From DATLYH01 sp035575035 (GTDB taxonomy: Bacteria; Planctomycetota; Planctomycetia; Gemmatales; Gemmataceae): a DNA stretch of 37,228 nucleotides. Below the pieces are notes generated by a model that made no database searches, was not told the origin of the DNA, and saw only the letters and a program-made list of their open reading frames with translations. The translations under genes and the position numbers were made by a program. Shown here one piece after another: positions 8,747 to 16,547 of this stretch (position 1 is its first letter; every line of letters begins with the position of its first letter). The stretch covers positions 1-37,228 of the forward strand of contig DATLYH010000249.1 in the NCBI GenBank assembly GCA_035575035.1. Direction: 5' to 3'.

Positions 8747-10045
8747 TCAGCTCTTCGGCGGCGATCCGCTGTCGGGCGCCTTGGGGAGCGGCCCCTTGCC
8801 GCCCGGCCGTCGCATGGCAGCCAGTTCCGGGTGCAGCATCAGCGGCCCCCCCTTGGGCGGGGCCGGGTCCTTGGTCTTGAAGATCTTGATCTTGCGCAGC
8901 TCCATCAGGACGTCGTGGAAAGTCTTCGGCCGCTCCTCACGCTTCTTGGCCAGCATGCGCAGGATCAGTTTGGAGAAGTCGTCGGTCAGGTCGGGGCAGT
9001 AAACCTGCGGCGGGGTCGGTTTCTCGAAGAGCTGCTTGTTGAGCAGTTCATTGGCCGTGGCCGCGCGGAACGGTTGGCGGAAGGTGACGATCTCGTAGCA
9101 GGTCGCCCCGAAGCTGTAGATGTCCGAACGGGTGTCGAGTCGCTCGCCGCGGATCGCCTCGGGGGACATGTAGCTGCGCGTGCCGGCCGGCTTGGGCCGA
9201 CGGCTGAACCATCCCTTCGAGATGCGCGTGGCGATGGCGAAGTCGATCAATCGCACTTCGCCGACGCTGTTGACCAGGATGTTGTCGGGCTTCACGTCAC
9301 GGTGGAGCCAGCCGCGGGTGTTCATGTAGGCCAACCCGGTGGCGGTCTGCTTGAAGATCTCGTAGGCGAACTCCCTGATGAAGTCCCACTCCTTGTATTG
9401 GATGCGCTGCCGCATGCTGCCGGAGGGGAAGAACTCCATCACGAAGCAAGGCTGCTTGACGTCCTTGAAGACCTTGATGATCTTGATGACGTTGGGGTGG
9501 GCCATCTCGATGCCGACTGCCGCCTCGTGGAACAACAGGCGGCGGGACTCCGGGTTATTGGCGTGTTCCGGCAGGAGCATCTTCAGGGCGAAATGCCGGC
9601 CGCTGGAAATTTCGGAGACTTCCCAGACCTGACTGGTCAGGCCGGTTTGCAGTTGCCGTTCCAAGCGGTAGCCGCCGATCACGTCGGCCGACTCGGACAC
9701 CTTCGACTTTTTCCCGCCGGCGTGCTGCAGCGCCACATACACCAGCAACGCCAGGCCACCCAGGACCACTACCCCGATCACCACCCCGATGATGATCGGC
9801 AGGGCGCTGGGCTCCTCTTCCGCCGGCGGGGGGGGCGGGGGAGGCAGCGGCACCGGTGTGGTCGCAGGCCCCTTGCCGGGCGCACCCGGCTGGACCGGCC
9901 CAATCCCTGGCCCCACCCCAACGGGCTGCCCCGGTTTCGGCTGGGCCCAGACCGGCAGGGGGGCCAGGGTTGCGCAAACGGTCAAGGCTGCGGCGATCAG
10001 GAACGCCCGCCGGAGGCGGCGATTGGCGCTGGTTGTCGGATTCAT
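8747..10045 (-). CDS. Membrane-anchored Ser/Thr protein kinase with a DFA motif
   Basis: Unusual kinase layout in 432 residues. A signal-peptide-like N-terminus (1-34, ending VWAQ) is followed by a Pro/Gly-rich segment (36-78), a transmembrane helix (about 82-105) and then a kinase domain, so the short Pro-rich part is probably outside the cytoplasm and the kinase inside. The glycine loop is not recognisable (LERQLQTGLTSQVWEV). Lys155 (FALKML), HRDVKPDN (248-255) and SPE (294-296) are present. The magnesium-binding DFG motif reads DFA (268-270). Activity is therefore likely but not certain. The C-terminus is again Pro/Gly-rich. It lies 38 bases after a ferredoxin-NADP reductase-like gene, probably co-transcribed. 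A GGGGAGAA site supports ATG 10045. Confidence 0.88.
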   Translation of the reverse strand: MNPTTSANRRLRRAFLIAAALTVCATLAPLPVWAQPKPGQPVGVGPGIGPVQPGAPGKGPATTPVPLPPPPPPPAEEEPSALPIIIGVVIGVVVLGGLALLVYVALQHAGGKKSKVSESADVIGGYRLERQLQTGLTSQVWEVSEISSGRHFALKMLLPEHANNPESRRLLFHEAAVGIEMAHPNVIKIIKVFKDVKQPCFVMEFFPSGSMRQRIQYKEWDFIREFAYEIFKQTATGLAYMNTRGWLHRDVKPDNILVNSVGEVRLIDFAIATRISKGWFSRRPKPAGTRSYMSPEAIRGERLDTRSDIYSFGATCYEIVTFRQPFRAATANELLNKQLFEKPTPPQVYCPDLTDDFSKLILRMLAKKREERPKTFHDVLMELRKIKIFKTKDPAPPKGGPLMLHPELAAMRRPGGKGPLPKAPDSGSPPKS

Positions 10046-10083
10046 CGCTCTCGTTCTCCCCGAATTCGGGAGTCACCGGCGGG

Positions 10084-11019
10084 TCACCAGTACTCCTCGA
10101 AGTGAATGTTGCCTTTGATCTTCAGAGCGGGCTGATCGGCCTGGAAGCCGCGCCGCTCTAGGATCTCGATGACGCCGGTCGGCTGGGGATAGACCCGCTG
10201 GCCCGTCTCCTTGTCCTTGACCGGCAGCCCGATCATCTTGGGGTTGCCGCAGAGGAAGACATGCGTCCGGGCCGGATCGAGCGGCTGGCCGAGGCGCTCC
10301 TCCAACTGACCGCTGGTGATCAGATCCTGGATGTAGACTTTGTGCTTGACCGTGTCGGCCTCTCGGGTGGTCAGGCAAAGGTACGTATAGTTGGGATAAC
10401 GCCGCATCAGCTCTTCGTGGGTCGCTAAATAGCCGAGGTCACGGCGGTAACGGACGCAACAGGCCGACAGGATGCGGCCGTCGTGGCCCCGCCGGAGCAG
10501 GTCCCAGATCATGTAATTGTGGGGGGCCTCGCCGGTGCCGGTAGCCAAGAACACTACCGTGTCGCCCGGCTTCACCGGGTCGAGCGTGAAATGGCCGGTG
10601 ATCTTCTCCCCCAGGTAGAGGCGGTCCCCTTCCTGGAGCATGAACAGGCGGGGCGTTAGCAACGGCGGCTTGTCGGGGTTCTCCGTCTCCCGCACCAGGA
10701 CGATGTAAAACTCCAGCCAGCCGGTGCGCTCGTAATCAATCAGGTTCCCATCCTCGTCGAGGATGGGGCAGCTGATCGAGTAGGAACGGCGGGCCAGCTT
10801 GGTCTCATCGCCGGGCTTGATCACCTCCGCCTGGCAGCCGGGGAGGCGCGGCTCCCAGTAGCCAAGGCCGAGCGTCGAGTACTGGCCCGGCTTGTGCGGC
10901 GGAATCGGGAAATCGGGCCGGACCCGCATGACCCACAGGTCGGGGTTGGGCCGCCGCACCCAGATCAGGGTGGCGTTGTAGCGCTTCCGCCTCAGGTCCG
11001 CAATCTCGTCAGGAGTCAT
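10084..11019 (-). CDS. Ferredoxin-NADP(+) reductase-like flavoprotein
   Basis: FAD-dependent reductase of about 311 residues that should pass electrons between NADP(H) and ferredoxin or flavodoxin. FAD contacts: PGQYSTLGLG (45-54) and RRSYSIS (77-83, the R-x-Y-S motif). The NADP-binding domain begins at VVFLATGTGEAPHNYM, with FLCGNPKMI near the end, and the chain closes in an aromatic EEYW as in several plant-type reductases. An inserted DEDGNLIDYERTG loop is longer than in the compact bacterial Fpr. The start was moved to ATG 11019, because sequence upstream in the same frame derives from a repeat element. A kinase gene follows at 38 bases. A dicluster ferredoxin (27952-28149) is in the window but not adjacent. 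Confidence 0.85.
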   Translation of the reverse strand: MTPDEIADLRRKRYNATLIWVRRPNPDLWVMRVRPDFPIPPHKPGQYSTLGLGYWEPRLPGCQAEVIKPGDETKLARRSYSISCPILDEDGNLIDYERTGWLEFYIVLVRETENPDKPPLLTPRLFMLQEGDRLYLGEKITGHFTLDPVKPGDTVVFLATGTGEAPHNYMIWDLLRRGHDGRILSACCVRYRRDLGYLATHEELMRRYPNYTYLCLTTREADTVKHKVYIQDLITSGQLEERLGQPLDPARTHVFLCGNPKMIGLPVKDKETGQRVYPQPTGVIEILERRGFQADQPALKIKGNIHFEEYW

Positions 11020-11117
11020 GGTCGCATCCCGGATGCCAAAGAATTGCCGCCCGGCGCGGCCGCGCGGCCGGCGCCCGGGGGAGACGGCCAGTGGCTCCCC
11101 CCGCCCCATTATAACTG

Positions 11118-11350
11118 GGAATGTCGAAAGACGAAGCAGGAATGACGAAAGAATGACGAATGACGAAATCCGAAGGACGAAAGGAGGCCGAATGACTAAT
11201 GACCAAGGACGAAACGGCAATCGGGGGTGCCCCCCTGCCGGGGGTGAACGGACGGGGAACTAACTCACCGCTTGCCGTCGCCCCCCTTCGTCATCCGTTA
11301 TTCGGATTGCGTCATTCTTTCGTCATTCCTGCTTCGTCCTTGGGCATTCC
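11118..11350. mobile_element. MITE-like element with 41-bp terminal inverted repeats
   Basis: The left arm (11118-11158) and right arm (11310-11350) are inverted copies matching at 38 of 41 positions, sharing GACGAAGCAGGAATGACG. Inside, short GAATGACGAA-type units recur near both arms, and the middle holds GGGGGTGCCCCCC-like GC-rich sequence. No transposase frame is inside. It fills most of the 342-base gap between the isomerase stop and the reductase start, and creates false open frames on both strands. Confidence 0.75.
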
Positions 11351-11361
11351 ACCCAAGGCGG

Positions 11362-12246
11362 TCAGGCGAGCTTCCGGACCGACTCCTTGAGCACCTCCAC
11401 GCAGGCCCTTATGTCGGGTGAGGGGTCCTGGGGGTTGGCCTCGTACTCGATGCTGATGTAACCCTTGAAGTTCACATCGCGCAGGGCCCGGAGCACCGCC
11501 GGTACGTCGAGGACCCCCTTGCCGAAGATAACGTCGGTCTTCTTGGTGTTGTCGTGGTCCTTCAGATGCATGCCGAAGTTGCGCGCCCCCATGAGGCGGA
11601 CCTGCTCGGCGGGGTCGAGCTTCTCCTTGAAGGGAGGCTGGGCGGCTCGGATCAGATGGCCGGTGTCCAGGCAGGAGCCGATCAGCGGGTGATGGTCCTT
11701 GACGGCCTTCAAGATCACCTGGGCCGAGTACCAGCGATGCAGCTTGCCGCCCACCGGGCCGTGCGGGTGGATGGCAATGGCGATCTTGTACTCCTCGCAG
11801 AGCTTGTCGAGGCTGTCGAAGCTGTCCGGGTCGGGGTCGGCGCTGAAGGTCTTGATACCCAGCGCCTTGCCGAAGTCGAAGAGCCGCTTGTTGTCGTCAT
11901 GCTTGGCGGTGAAGCGCTGGACGCCGTAGGCGATCGGGGTGATGTCGTATTGCTTGCAGAGGTTGAGCAGAGCGCGGATCTGCTCAGGAGTGGCGCCGGA
12001 CGGCGCGTGCTTCTGGTAGAACTCGATGAAGTGCAGCCCGAGATCCTGGGTCCGCTTCAGCGCCTGTTCGGTGTCGAAGTTGCGGAAGCAGTAGCTCTGG
12101 ACGCCGACAGTGAAGCCGCCGAACGGGTCGTCCTTCTTGTCGTCGGCCGAGAGCAGCGACGGCAGGACGGCAAGCCCGAAGGCACCGGCAGCGCCGGCGC
12201 GGAGAAACTGACGCCGGCTAGTGCCGGCCGGATTATGCCTGGTCAT
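11362..12246 (-). CDS. Tat-exported sugar phosphate isomerase/epimerase (TIM barrel)
   Basis: Xylose isomerase-like TIM-barrel protein of 294 residues with a twin-arginine signal (SRRQFLRAGAAGAFGLAVLP, 10-29) followed by SADD, so it should be exported folded. Core motifs of the AP-endonuclease-2-like family are visible: LGLHFIEFY, AIHPHGP, GSCLDTGHL and GMHLKDHD, and a final YISIEYEA with a metal-binding Glu. His and Asp/Glu residues in these motifs form the divalent-metal site. Planctomycetes have many such secreted paralogues, thought to work on sugars released from polysaccharides; the substrate is unknown. ATG 12246 has an AGGAG site upstream and starts the Tat signal directly. The repeat element and a reductase gene lie downstream. 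Confidence 0.88.
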   Translation of the reverse strand: MTRHNPAGTSRRQFLRAGAAGAFGLAVLPSLLSADDKKDDPFGGFTVGVQSYCFRNFDTEQALKRTQDLGLHFIEFYQKHAPSGATPEQIRALLNLCKQYDITPIAYGVQRFTAKHDDNKRLFDFGKALGIKTFSADPDPDSFDSLDKLCEEYKIAIAIHPHGPVGGKLHRWYSAQVILKAVKDHHPLIGSCLDTGHLIRAAQPPFKEKLDPAEQVRLMGARNFGMHLKDHDNTKKTDVIFGKGVLDVPAVLRALRDVNFKGYISIEYEANPQDPSPDIRACVEVLKESVRKLA

Positions 12247-12445
12247 GGTGGCGCACTCCTGTGGACGGGTCGGATGGCAAACGATGTGGTATGGGGTAAC
12301 GCGCCGCGGACAGGGTGTCAAGTCGCCAGTCCGGTACGGGGCTTAGAGCCAGCCCCCCTCCCCTACCCTGCTGCGGCTGCTCTACTCGCAAGAAGATGCC
12401 CTCCCTGGTCAGCCCCTCCCTCCGCCGGGTGGAACAGCGGGCGCG

Positions 12446-12451
12446 TATAAT
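12446..12451 (+). promoter_or_regulatory. Candidate -10 box for the DUF4058 gene
   Basis: A perfect TATAAT lies in otherwise GC-rich DNA 43 bases before the DUF4058 ATG. There is no good -35 match 16-18 bases upstream. It would give a leader of about 37 bases containing an AGGAGG site. Confidence 0.45.
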
Positions 12452-12494
12452 GGGCAGTGGTATCTCCACACCCACACCGCAGGAGGCTCTCGTC

Positions 12495-13241
12495 ATGCCG
12501 GTGCACGACTGGACTCGTGTTGATGCGGGTGTTTTCCATGACTTCCATCATAGCTGGATCGAAGAGATCAAGCGCGCGCTGAATCGGGGTCTGCTGCCGC
12601 CGGACTACTACGCCCTGGCCGAACAGATTGCAGGGGGGTTGGGTCCCGACGTCCTCACGCTGCAAGGCCCAGCAAACGGCCCGTCCACCGTTGGGGCCCC
12701 GACAGGAGGCATCGCCTTAGCAACGGCACCGCCAAAGGTCCATTATCACGCCCGGACCGAAATCGACCGCTACGCCGCTAAGGCTAAGGCTGTCGTCATC
12801 CGCCACACGAGCAACCACCGGGTCGTCGCGGTGGTGGAAGTCGTCTCCCCCGGAGATAAGAACAGCCGACATGGGCTACGCGCCTTCGTGGACAAGGCCG
12901 TGGAGCTGCTCCGCGCCGGCATCCATCTGCTAATCGTGGACCTGTTCCCCCCCGGACCGCGTGATCCACAGGGCATCCACAAGGTCATTTGGGATGAGTA
13001 CAGCGATAGCGATTTCACTCTACCGCCTGACCGGGCGCTCACTCTTGCTGCCTACATCGGCGGCTGGTGTCCGGAAGCGTTTGTCGAGCCGACCGCGGTA
13101 GGCGCCACGCTGGCTGAGATGCCCTTGTTCCTGACGCCTGAGATGTACGTCTTGGTGCCGCTGGAAACCACCTATCAGTCGGCCTGGGAGGCCGTGCCTG
13201 CCTACTGGCGCAACGTGCTCACGAATCCCGCCGTGTCCTGA
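12495..13241 (+). CDS. DUF4058 family protein
   Basis: 248-residue protein starting MPVHDWTRVDAGVFHDFH, the conserved opening of DUF4058 proteins, which are common in planctomycetes and cyanobacteria and have no known function. The middle has AVVEVVSPGDKNS and a following helix and strand (VELLRAGIHLLIVDLFPPG). That E-V-x-S-P-x-(D/N)-K pattern is reminiscent of PD-(D/E)XK-type folds, but this likeness is only my inference. The C-terminal part has YVLVPLETTYQSAWEAVP. ATG 12495 is set by AGGAGG at 12481-12486; the open frame upstream is unlikely to be translated. The last 23 bases overlap the convergent DCC gene. Confidence 0.85.
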   Translation: MPVHDWTRVDAGVFHDFHHSWIEEIKRALNRGLLPPDYYALAEQIAGGLGPDVLTLQGPANGPSTVGAPTGGIALATAPPKVHYHARTEIDRYAAKAKAVVIRHTSNHRVVAVVEVVSPGDKNSRHGLRAFVDKAVELLRAGIHLLIVDLFPPGPRDPQGIHKVIWDEYSDSDFTLPPDRALTLAAYIGGWCPEAFVEPTAVGATLAEMPLFLTPEMYVLVPLETTYQSAWEAVPAYWRNVLTNPAVS

Positions 13242-13707
13242 AGTGCAAGGCACAGGTGCCGCCCTCGCACTCCCCCCCCTGCCCTGCCCTGCCGAGGATG
13301 CGATAGCGATTGGCCGCGACCAGGGCGTACAGCAGGTCGCACAGCAGCCTCACGCCCGGCACGTAATAGAGGCGTGCGATCCATCCCAGGACGGGCCGGG
13401 TCGCCAGTGCTTGCACCACGGCCTCGAACCCGCCGAAGACCCGGCCGTCCGGCGTCACCAGGATCATCTGCCGCATGCACGCCTCCCGCGTCACGCCCGG
13501 GAACCGGTCGAGTATCCCCGGCTCCTGGAAGCTCAGCGCCTCCAGGGCGCCCGGCCGGGCCAGCGCTAGCAGCCGCTTCATCCCCACGATGCAGAATCGG
13601 CAGTGGCCGTCGTAGAGCACGACGGTCCGGCCTGGCGGAGCCGTGGCGCCGGCCACCGGGCCAGCGGCCCCACCGGACACCGGTCGTCCGCGGAGGGCTG
13701 TCAGCAT
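13219..13707 (-). CDS. DCC-family thiol-disulfide oxidoreductase (DUF393)
   Basis: Small thioredoxin-like protein of 162 residues. The family motif is YDGHCRFC (32-39), whose Cys36-x-x-Cys39 pair lies in a D-x-x-C-x-x-C setting. A conserved G-G-F-E-A segment (VFGGFEAVVQAL) and WIARLYYVPGV follow. DCC proteins are predicted oxidoreductases with no settled substrate. The ATG at 13707 leaves a short Gly/Ala/Pro-rich N-terminus (3-26) encoded by a small repeated DNA segment (13641-13676). The open frame continues upstream to 14043, but that part is also repeat-rich and unlike the family. The 3' end overlaps the DUF4058 gene by 23 bases, tail to tail. The Cys-rich end (ECEGGTC) is unusual. Confidence 0.8.
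   Translation of the reverse strand: MLTALRGRPVSGGAAGPVAGATAPPGRTVVLYDGHCRFCIVGMKRLLALARPGALEALSFQEPGILDRFPGVTREACMRQMILVTPDGRVFGGFEAVVQALATRPVLGWIARLYYVPGVRLLCDLLYALVAANRYRILGRAGQGGECEGGTCALHFRTRRDS
13641..13676. repeat. 36-bp GC-rich repeat, copy 1
   Basis: Matches 13935-13970 at 33 of 36 positions, with shared blocks CCGTGGCGCCGGCC and GCGGCCCCACCGG. This copy lies in the coding region of the DCC protein N-terminus. Confidence 0.65.
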
Positions 13708-14097
13708 CTCTTCGACTCCTGGGGCCGGACCGCGCCGGGCCGTCCTGGAATGAGGTCGGGGCACACGACTCACCGCCACCGTCCGTGGCTCGGCAGGTGC
13801 CCCGGCCTCAGGGAAGGAACCGCGGAACATCGCCGTCCTTAACCGAAGCACGAATGACCCGCCGTGTGCAGCAATTATCTCGCACCGGGACCGAGCGCCA
13901 AGGGTATGACCGAGGGCCTCCCCCCTGCCCTGCCCCGTGGCGCCGGCCGCCGGCCCGGCGGCCCCACCGGGCGATGCTTGCAAGCGGCTCATTTCTCGAT
14001 TACAAAACAAGCGCTGCGGAAAGTAGCAGGCGTGGAAGTGCACCTACTATTTTCTCCTATTCTCATCCTCGAACGCCCCCACTCAAGGAGAGCGGTC
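13708..14097. other. Gene-free gap with a second copy of the 36-bp repeat
   Basis: No gene is supported here. The gap holds the second copy of the 36-bp repeat (13935-13970) next to a C-rich tract, and an AT-richer stretch (13984-14075) before the endonuclease gene that may hold its promoter. No clear -35/-10 pair was found. Confidence 0.5.
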
Positions 14098-14742
14098 ATG
14101 GCCGGTGCCAAAGGTGCCGCAGCCATCAGAACGATCATCAAACGACTCAAGAAAGCGTATCCTGACGCCACCTACGAGCTGAACTGGAGCACGCCGCTGG
14201 AATTGTTGGTGGCGACCATCCTAGCGGCCCAGTGTCCCGACGAGCGGGTCAACCAGGTGACCCAGACGCTCTTCAAGAAATACCGCGACGCTCGGGCCTA
14301 CGCTGAGTGCGATCTGGCCGAGTTGGAGCAGGACATCAAGCCGACCGGCTTCTACCGCAACAAGGCCAAGGCGATCCAGGGAGCTTGCAAGGTCCTGGTG
14401 GAGCGCTTCGGCGGCCAGGTGCCGCGGACGATGGAGGAGATGCTCACGCTGCCGGGGGTAGCCCGCAAGACGGCCAACGTGGTACTGAACGTCGCCTACG
14501 GCCTGCCGTCCGGCATCATCGTGGACACCCACGTAGCCCGTGTCGCGCAGCGGCTGGGGCTCACGCGGGAGACCAAACCCGAGAAAATCGAGCAGGACCT
14601 GATGAAACTGGTGCCGAAGGAGGAGTGGACGTATTTCGGCCCGGCCCTCGTCCTGCATGGCCGCTACACCTGCACCGCCCGCAATCCGAAATGCTCCGAG
14701 TGCATCCTGGAGGATGTCTGTGAGAAGAACGGCGTGGTGTAA
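14098..14742 (+). CDS. nth: Endonuclease III (DNA glycosylase/AP lyase)
   Basis: Base-excision repair enzyme that removes oxidised pyrimidines and cuts at the abasic site. The 214 residues match bacterial Nth. The helix-hairpin-helix motif LPGVARKTA (118-126) holds catalytic Lys124. Catalytic Asp143 lies in IVDTHVARVA. The [4Fe-4S] loop is complete with Cys192, Cys199, Cys202 and Cys208 (C-x6-C-x2-C-x5-C). The N-terminal AAQCPDERVN matches the family's AQ-x-x-D stretch. An AAGGAG site at 14085-14090 fixes ATG 14098; the longer open frame upstream has no such support. It stands alone on the plus strand, 147 bases before the membrane-protein/mfn run. Confidence 0.96.
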   Translation: MAGAKGAAAIRTIIKRLKKAYPDATYELNWSTPLELLVATILAAQCPDERVNQVTQTLFKKYRDARAYAECDLAELEQDIKPTGFYRNKAKAIQGACKVLVERFGGQVPRTMEEMLTLPGVARKTANVVLNVAYGLPSGIIVDTHVARVAQRLGLTRETKPEKIEQDLMKLVPKEEWTYFGPALVLHGRYTCTARNPKCSECILEDVCEKNGVV

Positions 14743-14854
14743 GCACCGGTTATGCCCCTCTTGCCCCAAGAGAATAAAGGATAGAAGCGAGGAAGGCGCG
14801 ACGGTTACCGGTAGCTAAACTCGGGCGAGTTTGGCTGCCGGCAGCGACTCGATT

Positions 14855-14883
14855 TTGCCTTGTTCCCTGTCCCGCGATACGAT
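14855..14883 (+). promoter_or_regulatory. Candidate promoter giving a leaderless mRNA
   Basis: TTGCCT (14855-14860), a 17-base spacer and TACGAT (14878-14883) resemble a housekeeping promoter. The ATG of the next gene begins seven bases after the -10 box, where transcription would start, so the message may have no leader. There is no ribosome-binding site in front of that ATG. Confidence 0.35.
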
Positions 14884-14889
14884 CGGGTC

Positions 14890-15543
14890 ATGAGCCGAGT
14901 ATCTTTGACGGGTGAGCAGGAGCCGGCCGTGGCCGCACCGGTTTCGCGGCCGGTCCTATTGGATTACTTCCTGTTGCTTGCCGGCTGCGCCCTGTCGTTC
15001 GGTCTCGTCCGGCTTGACCAACCGACGGGAAGGCCCGGCCTTCGTGCCCCGGAAGCAGCCGTGCGATACATTGGCCATCTCAAGGTCGAGCCGGGTCCCC
15101 GGGCCAACTCCCCTGCCCTGCGCTACCTGGTCCTGACCCTGCCCGACCTCCTGCGGCTGCCGGAAGGGATCATCCTCCTCTGGCCGTTTTTCTTCGGCAT
15201 CCAGCGCATCATGGGAAGGAAACAGGGACTGACCTCCGGCGAGTGGTTGTGGGTCTTCTCCTGGCTGGGGGTAGCGCTGCTGGCCATCCTGGCGGCCTGG
15301 AACCACTGGGGCCCCTTACCCGAGTTCCTGGCCGGCCGGGCCTCATGGGTGCCGGTCGTCTGGTACTTGATCCTCGTGCCGTCCATCGGGCTGATCGCCG
15401 TGCTCGTCCTGCTACTCGGACTGCTTGGCCGTCAGCCATTCCCCTGGACCCACGGGCTCGGGCTGGCCTTGACCATCTGGCCGGCCGGCCCTCTGGCGGG
15501 CATCCTGACGCTGGGCAAGTATGGGTGGTCCTCGCTAGGTTGA
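14890..15543 (+). CDS. Hypothetical multi-pass membrane protein
   Basis: I do not recognise this 217-residue protein. Four or five hydrophobic stretches are visible: about 22-40, 90-107, 117-137, 153-175 and 185-205. They are joined by short loops, with a ~50-residue hydrophilic part after the first. It looks like a polytopic inner-membrane protein. The ATG at 14890 is preferred to a TTG at 14860. The mfnF-like gene begins four bases after its stop, so it is probably first in the same transcript. Whether it has a role in that pathway is unknown. Confidence 0.65.
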   Translation: MSRVSLTGEQEPAVAAPVSRPVLLDYFLLLAGCALSFGLVRLDQPTGRPGLRAPEAAVRYIGHLKVEPGPRANSPALRYLVLTLPDLLRLPEGIILLWPFFFGIQRIMGRKQGLTSGEWLWVFSWLGVALLAILAAWNHWGPLPEFLAGRASWVPVVWYLILVPSIGLIAVLVLLLGLLGRQPFPWTHGLGLALTIWPAGPLAGILTLGKYGWSSLG

Positions 15544-15547
15544 GCGT

Positions 15548-16546
15548 ATGCCGCGCTCGGTCCTTGGTCTCGACATTGGCGGCGCCAACCTCAAGGCCGC
15601 CCACACCGACGGCGGCGCCCGGTTGCTGCCGTTCGAGCTGTGGAAGGCCCCCGCCCGTCTGCCGGCCGCCCTCCGCGCCCTGCTGGAACAAATGCCCGCC
15701 CTCGACCTGCTGGCCGTCACCATGACCGGCGAGCTATGCGACTGCTTCGAAACCAAGCGCCAGGGAGTCGAAGCCATCCTCGACGCTGTGACCGCAGTGG
15801 CGGGACAGGCCCCCGTGCGCGTCTGGCGAACCGACGGCCGGCTGGTGGGGATCGAGGAGGCCCGGCGCACTCCCCTGCTGACGGCCGCTGCCAATTGGCT
15901 GGCGCTGGCCATCTACGCCGGCCGCTTTGCCCCGGAGGGCCCTGCCCTGCTCCTCGACCTCGGCTCGACTACCACCGACATCGTTCCCCTGCTCGACGGT
16001 CGGCCGGTGCCGCGCGGCCGCACCGATGCCGAACGCCTGCGCTGCGGCGAGTTGGTCTACACCGGCATCCGGCGGACCCCAGTCTGCGCTCTGGTCGGCG
16101 ACGGCGTGGCAGCGGAACTGTTCGCCACCACCCTGGACGTTTACCTGGCCCTGGAATACTTGCCAGAGGACCCGCTCGACCGGGGGACTGCGGACGGCCG
16201 GCCGGCCACGCGCGCCGGCGCCCACGCCCGGCTGGCCCGTATGCTCGGCGGCGATGGGGAAACCTGCCCGCTGGAGGAGACACGCGACCTGGCCCGGCGA
16301 GCGGCGCAGGAGCAAATCGCTCGTATCCGCGCCGGCTTGAAGCGCGTGGCCGATGCATTACCCGGGCCGCCCCGGACGGTGATCGTGTCCGGCTCGGGCG
16401 AGTTGGTGGCCCGCGAAGTCGTGCAAGGGTGGCAAGCGGCCACGCTGGTTTCGCTTGCCGAGAAACTGGGGCCGGCCGTCTCGCAGGCCGCCTGTGCCTA
16501 TGCGCTGGCCGTGCTCGCCGCTGAACAGGCCGGGGAGGAAGGTTGA
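15548..16546 (+). CDS. mfnF: MfnF-like protein (hydantoinase/oxoprolinase-type ATPase, C1-transfer associated)
   Basis: 332-residue protein of the hydantoinase A/oxoprolinase-like group linked to H4MPT-dependent C1 metabolism. The methanogen homologue MfnF joins the aminomethylfuran and tyramine-glutamate parts of methanofuran. ASKHA-type nucleotide-binding motifs are visible: GLDIGGANLKAA near the N-terminus and LLLDLGSTTTDIVPLLDG in the middle, and VIVSGSGELVA near the end. It starts four bases after the membrane-protein stop and its own stop is one base before the mfnE-like ATG, so the three are tightly coupled. In bacteria such genes support a methanofuran-like coenzyme of the formyltransferase/hydrolase complex. 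Exact chemistry here is inferred from the neighbours. Confidence 0.8.
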   Translation: MPRSVLGLDIGGANLKAAHTDGGARLLPFELWKAPARLPAALRALLEQMPALDLLAVTMTGELCDCFETKRQGVEAILDAVTAVAGQAPVRVWRTDGRLVGIEEARRTPLLTAAANWLALAIYAGRFAPEGPALLLDLGSTTTDIVPLLDGRPVPRGRTDAERLRCGELVYTGIRRTPVCALVGDGVAAELFATTLDVYLALEYLPEDPLDRGTADGRPATRAGAHARLARMLGGDGETCPLEETRDLARRAAQEQIARIRAGLKRVADALPGPPRTVIVSGSGELVAREVVQGWQAATLVSLAEKLGPAVSQAACAYALAVLAAEQAGEEG

Positions 16547-16547
16547 G

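Noticed and set aside
11009..11220. Open frames rich in F-V-I-R-H-S between the isomerase and reductase genes
   Set aside because: They arise from the GAATGACGAA-type repeats of the MITE-like element and give low-complexity sequence with no family match.
12315..12494. N-terminal extension of the DUF4058 protein
   Set aside because: The conserved family start and an AGGAGG site both point to ATG 12495, and the extension contains the TATAAT region.
13708..14043. N-terminal extension of the DCC protein
   Set aside because: Repeat-derived Gly/Ala-rich sequence without family likeness; ATG 13707 gives a normal-sized DCC protein.
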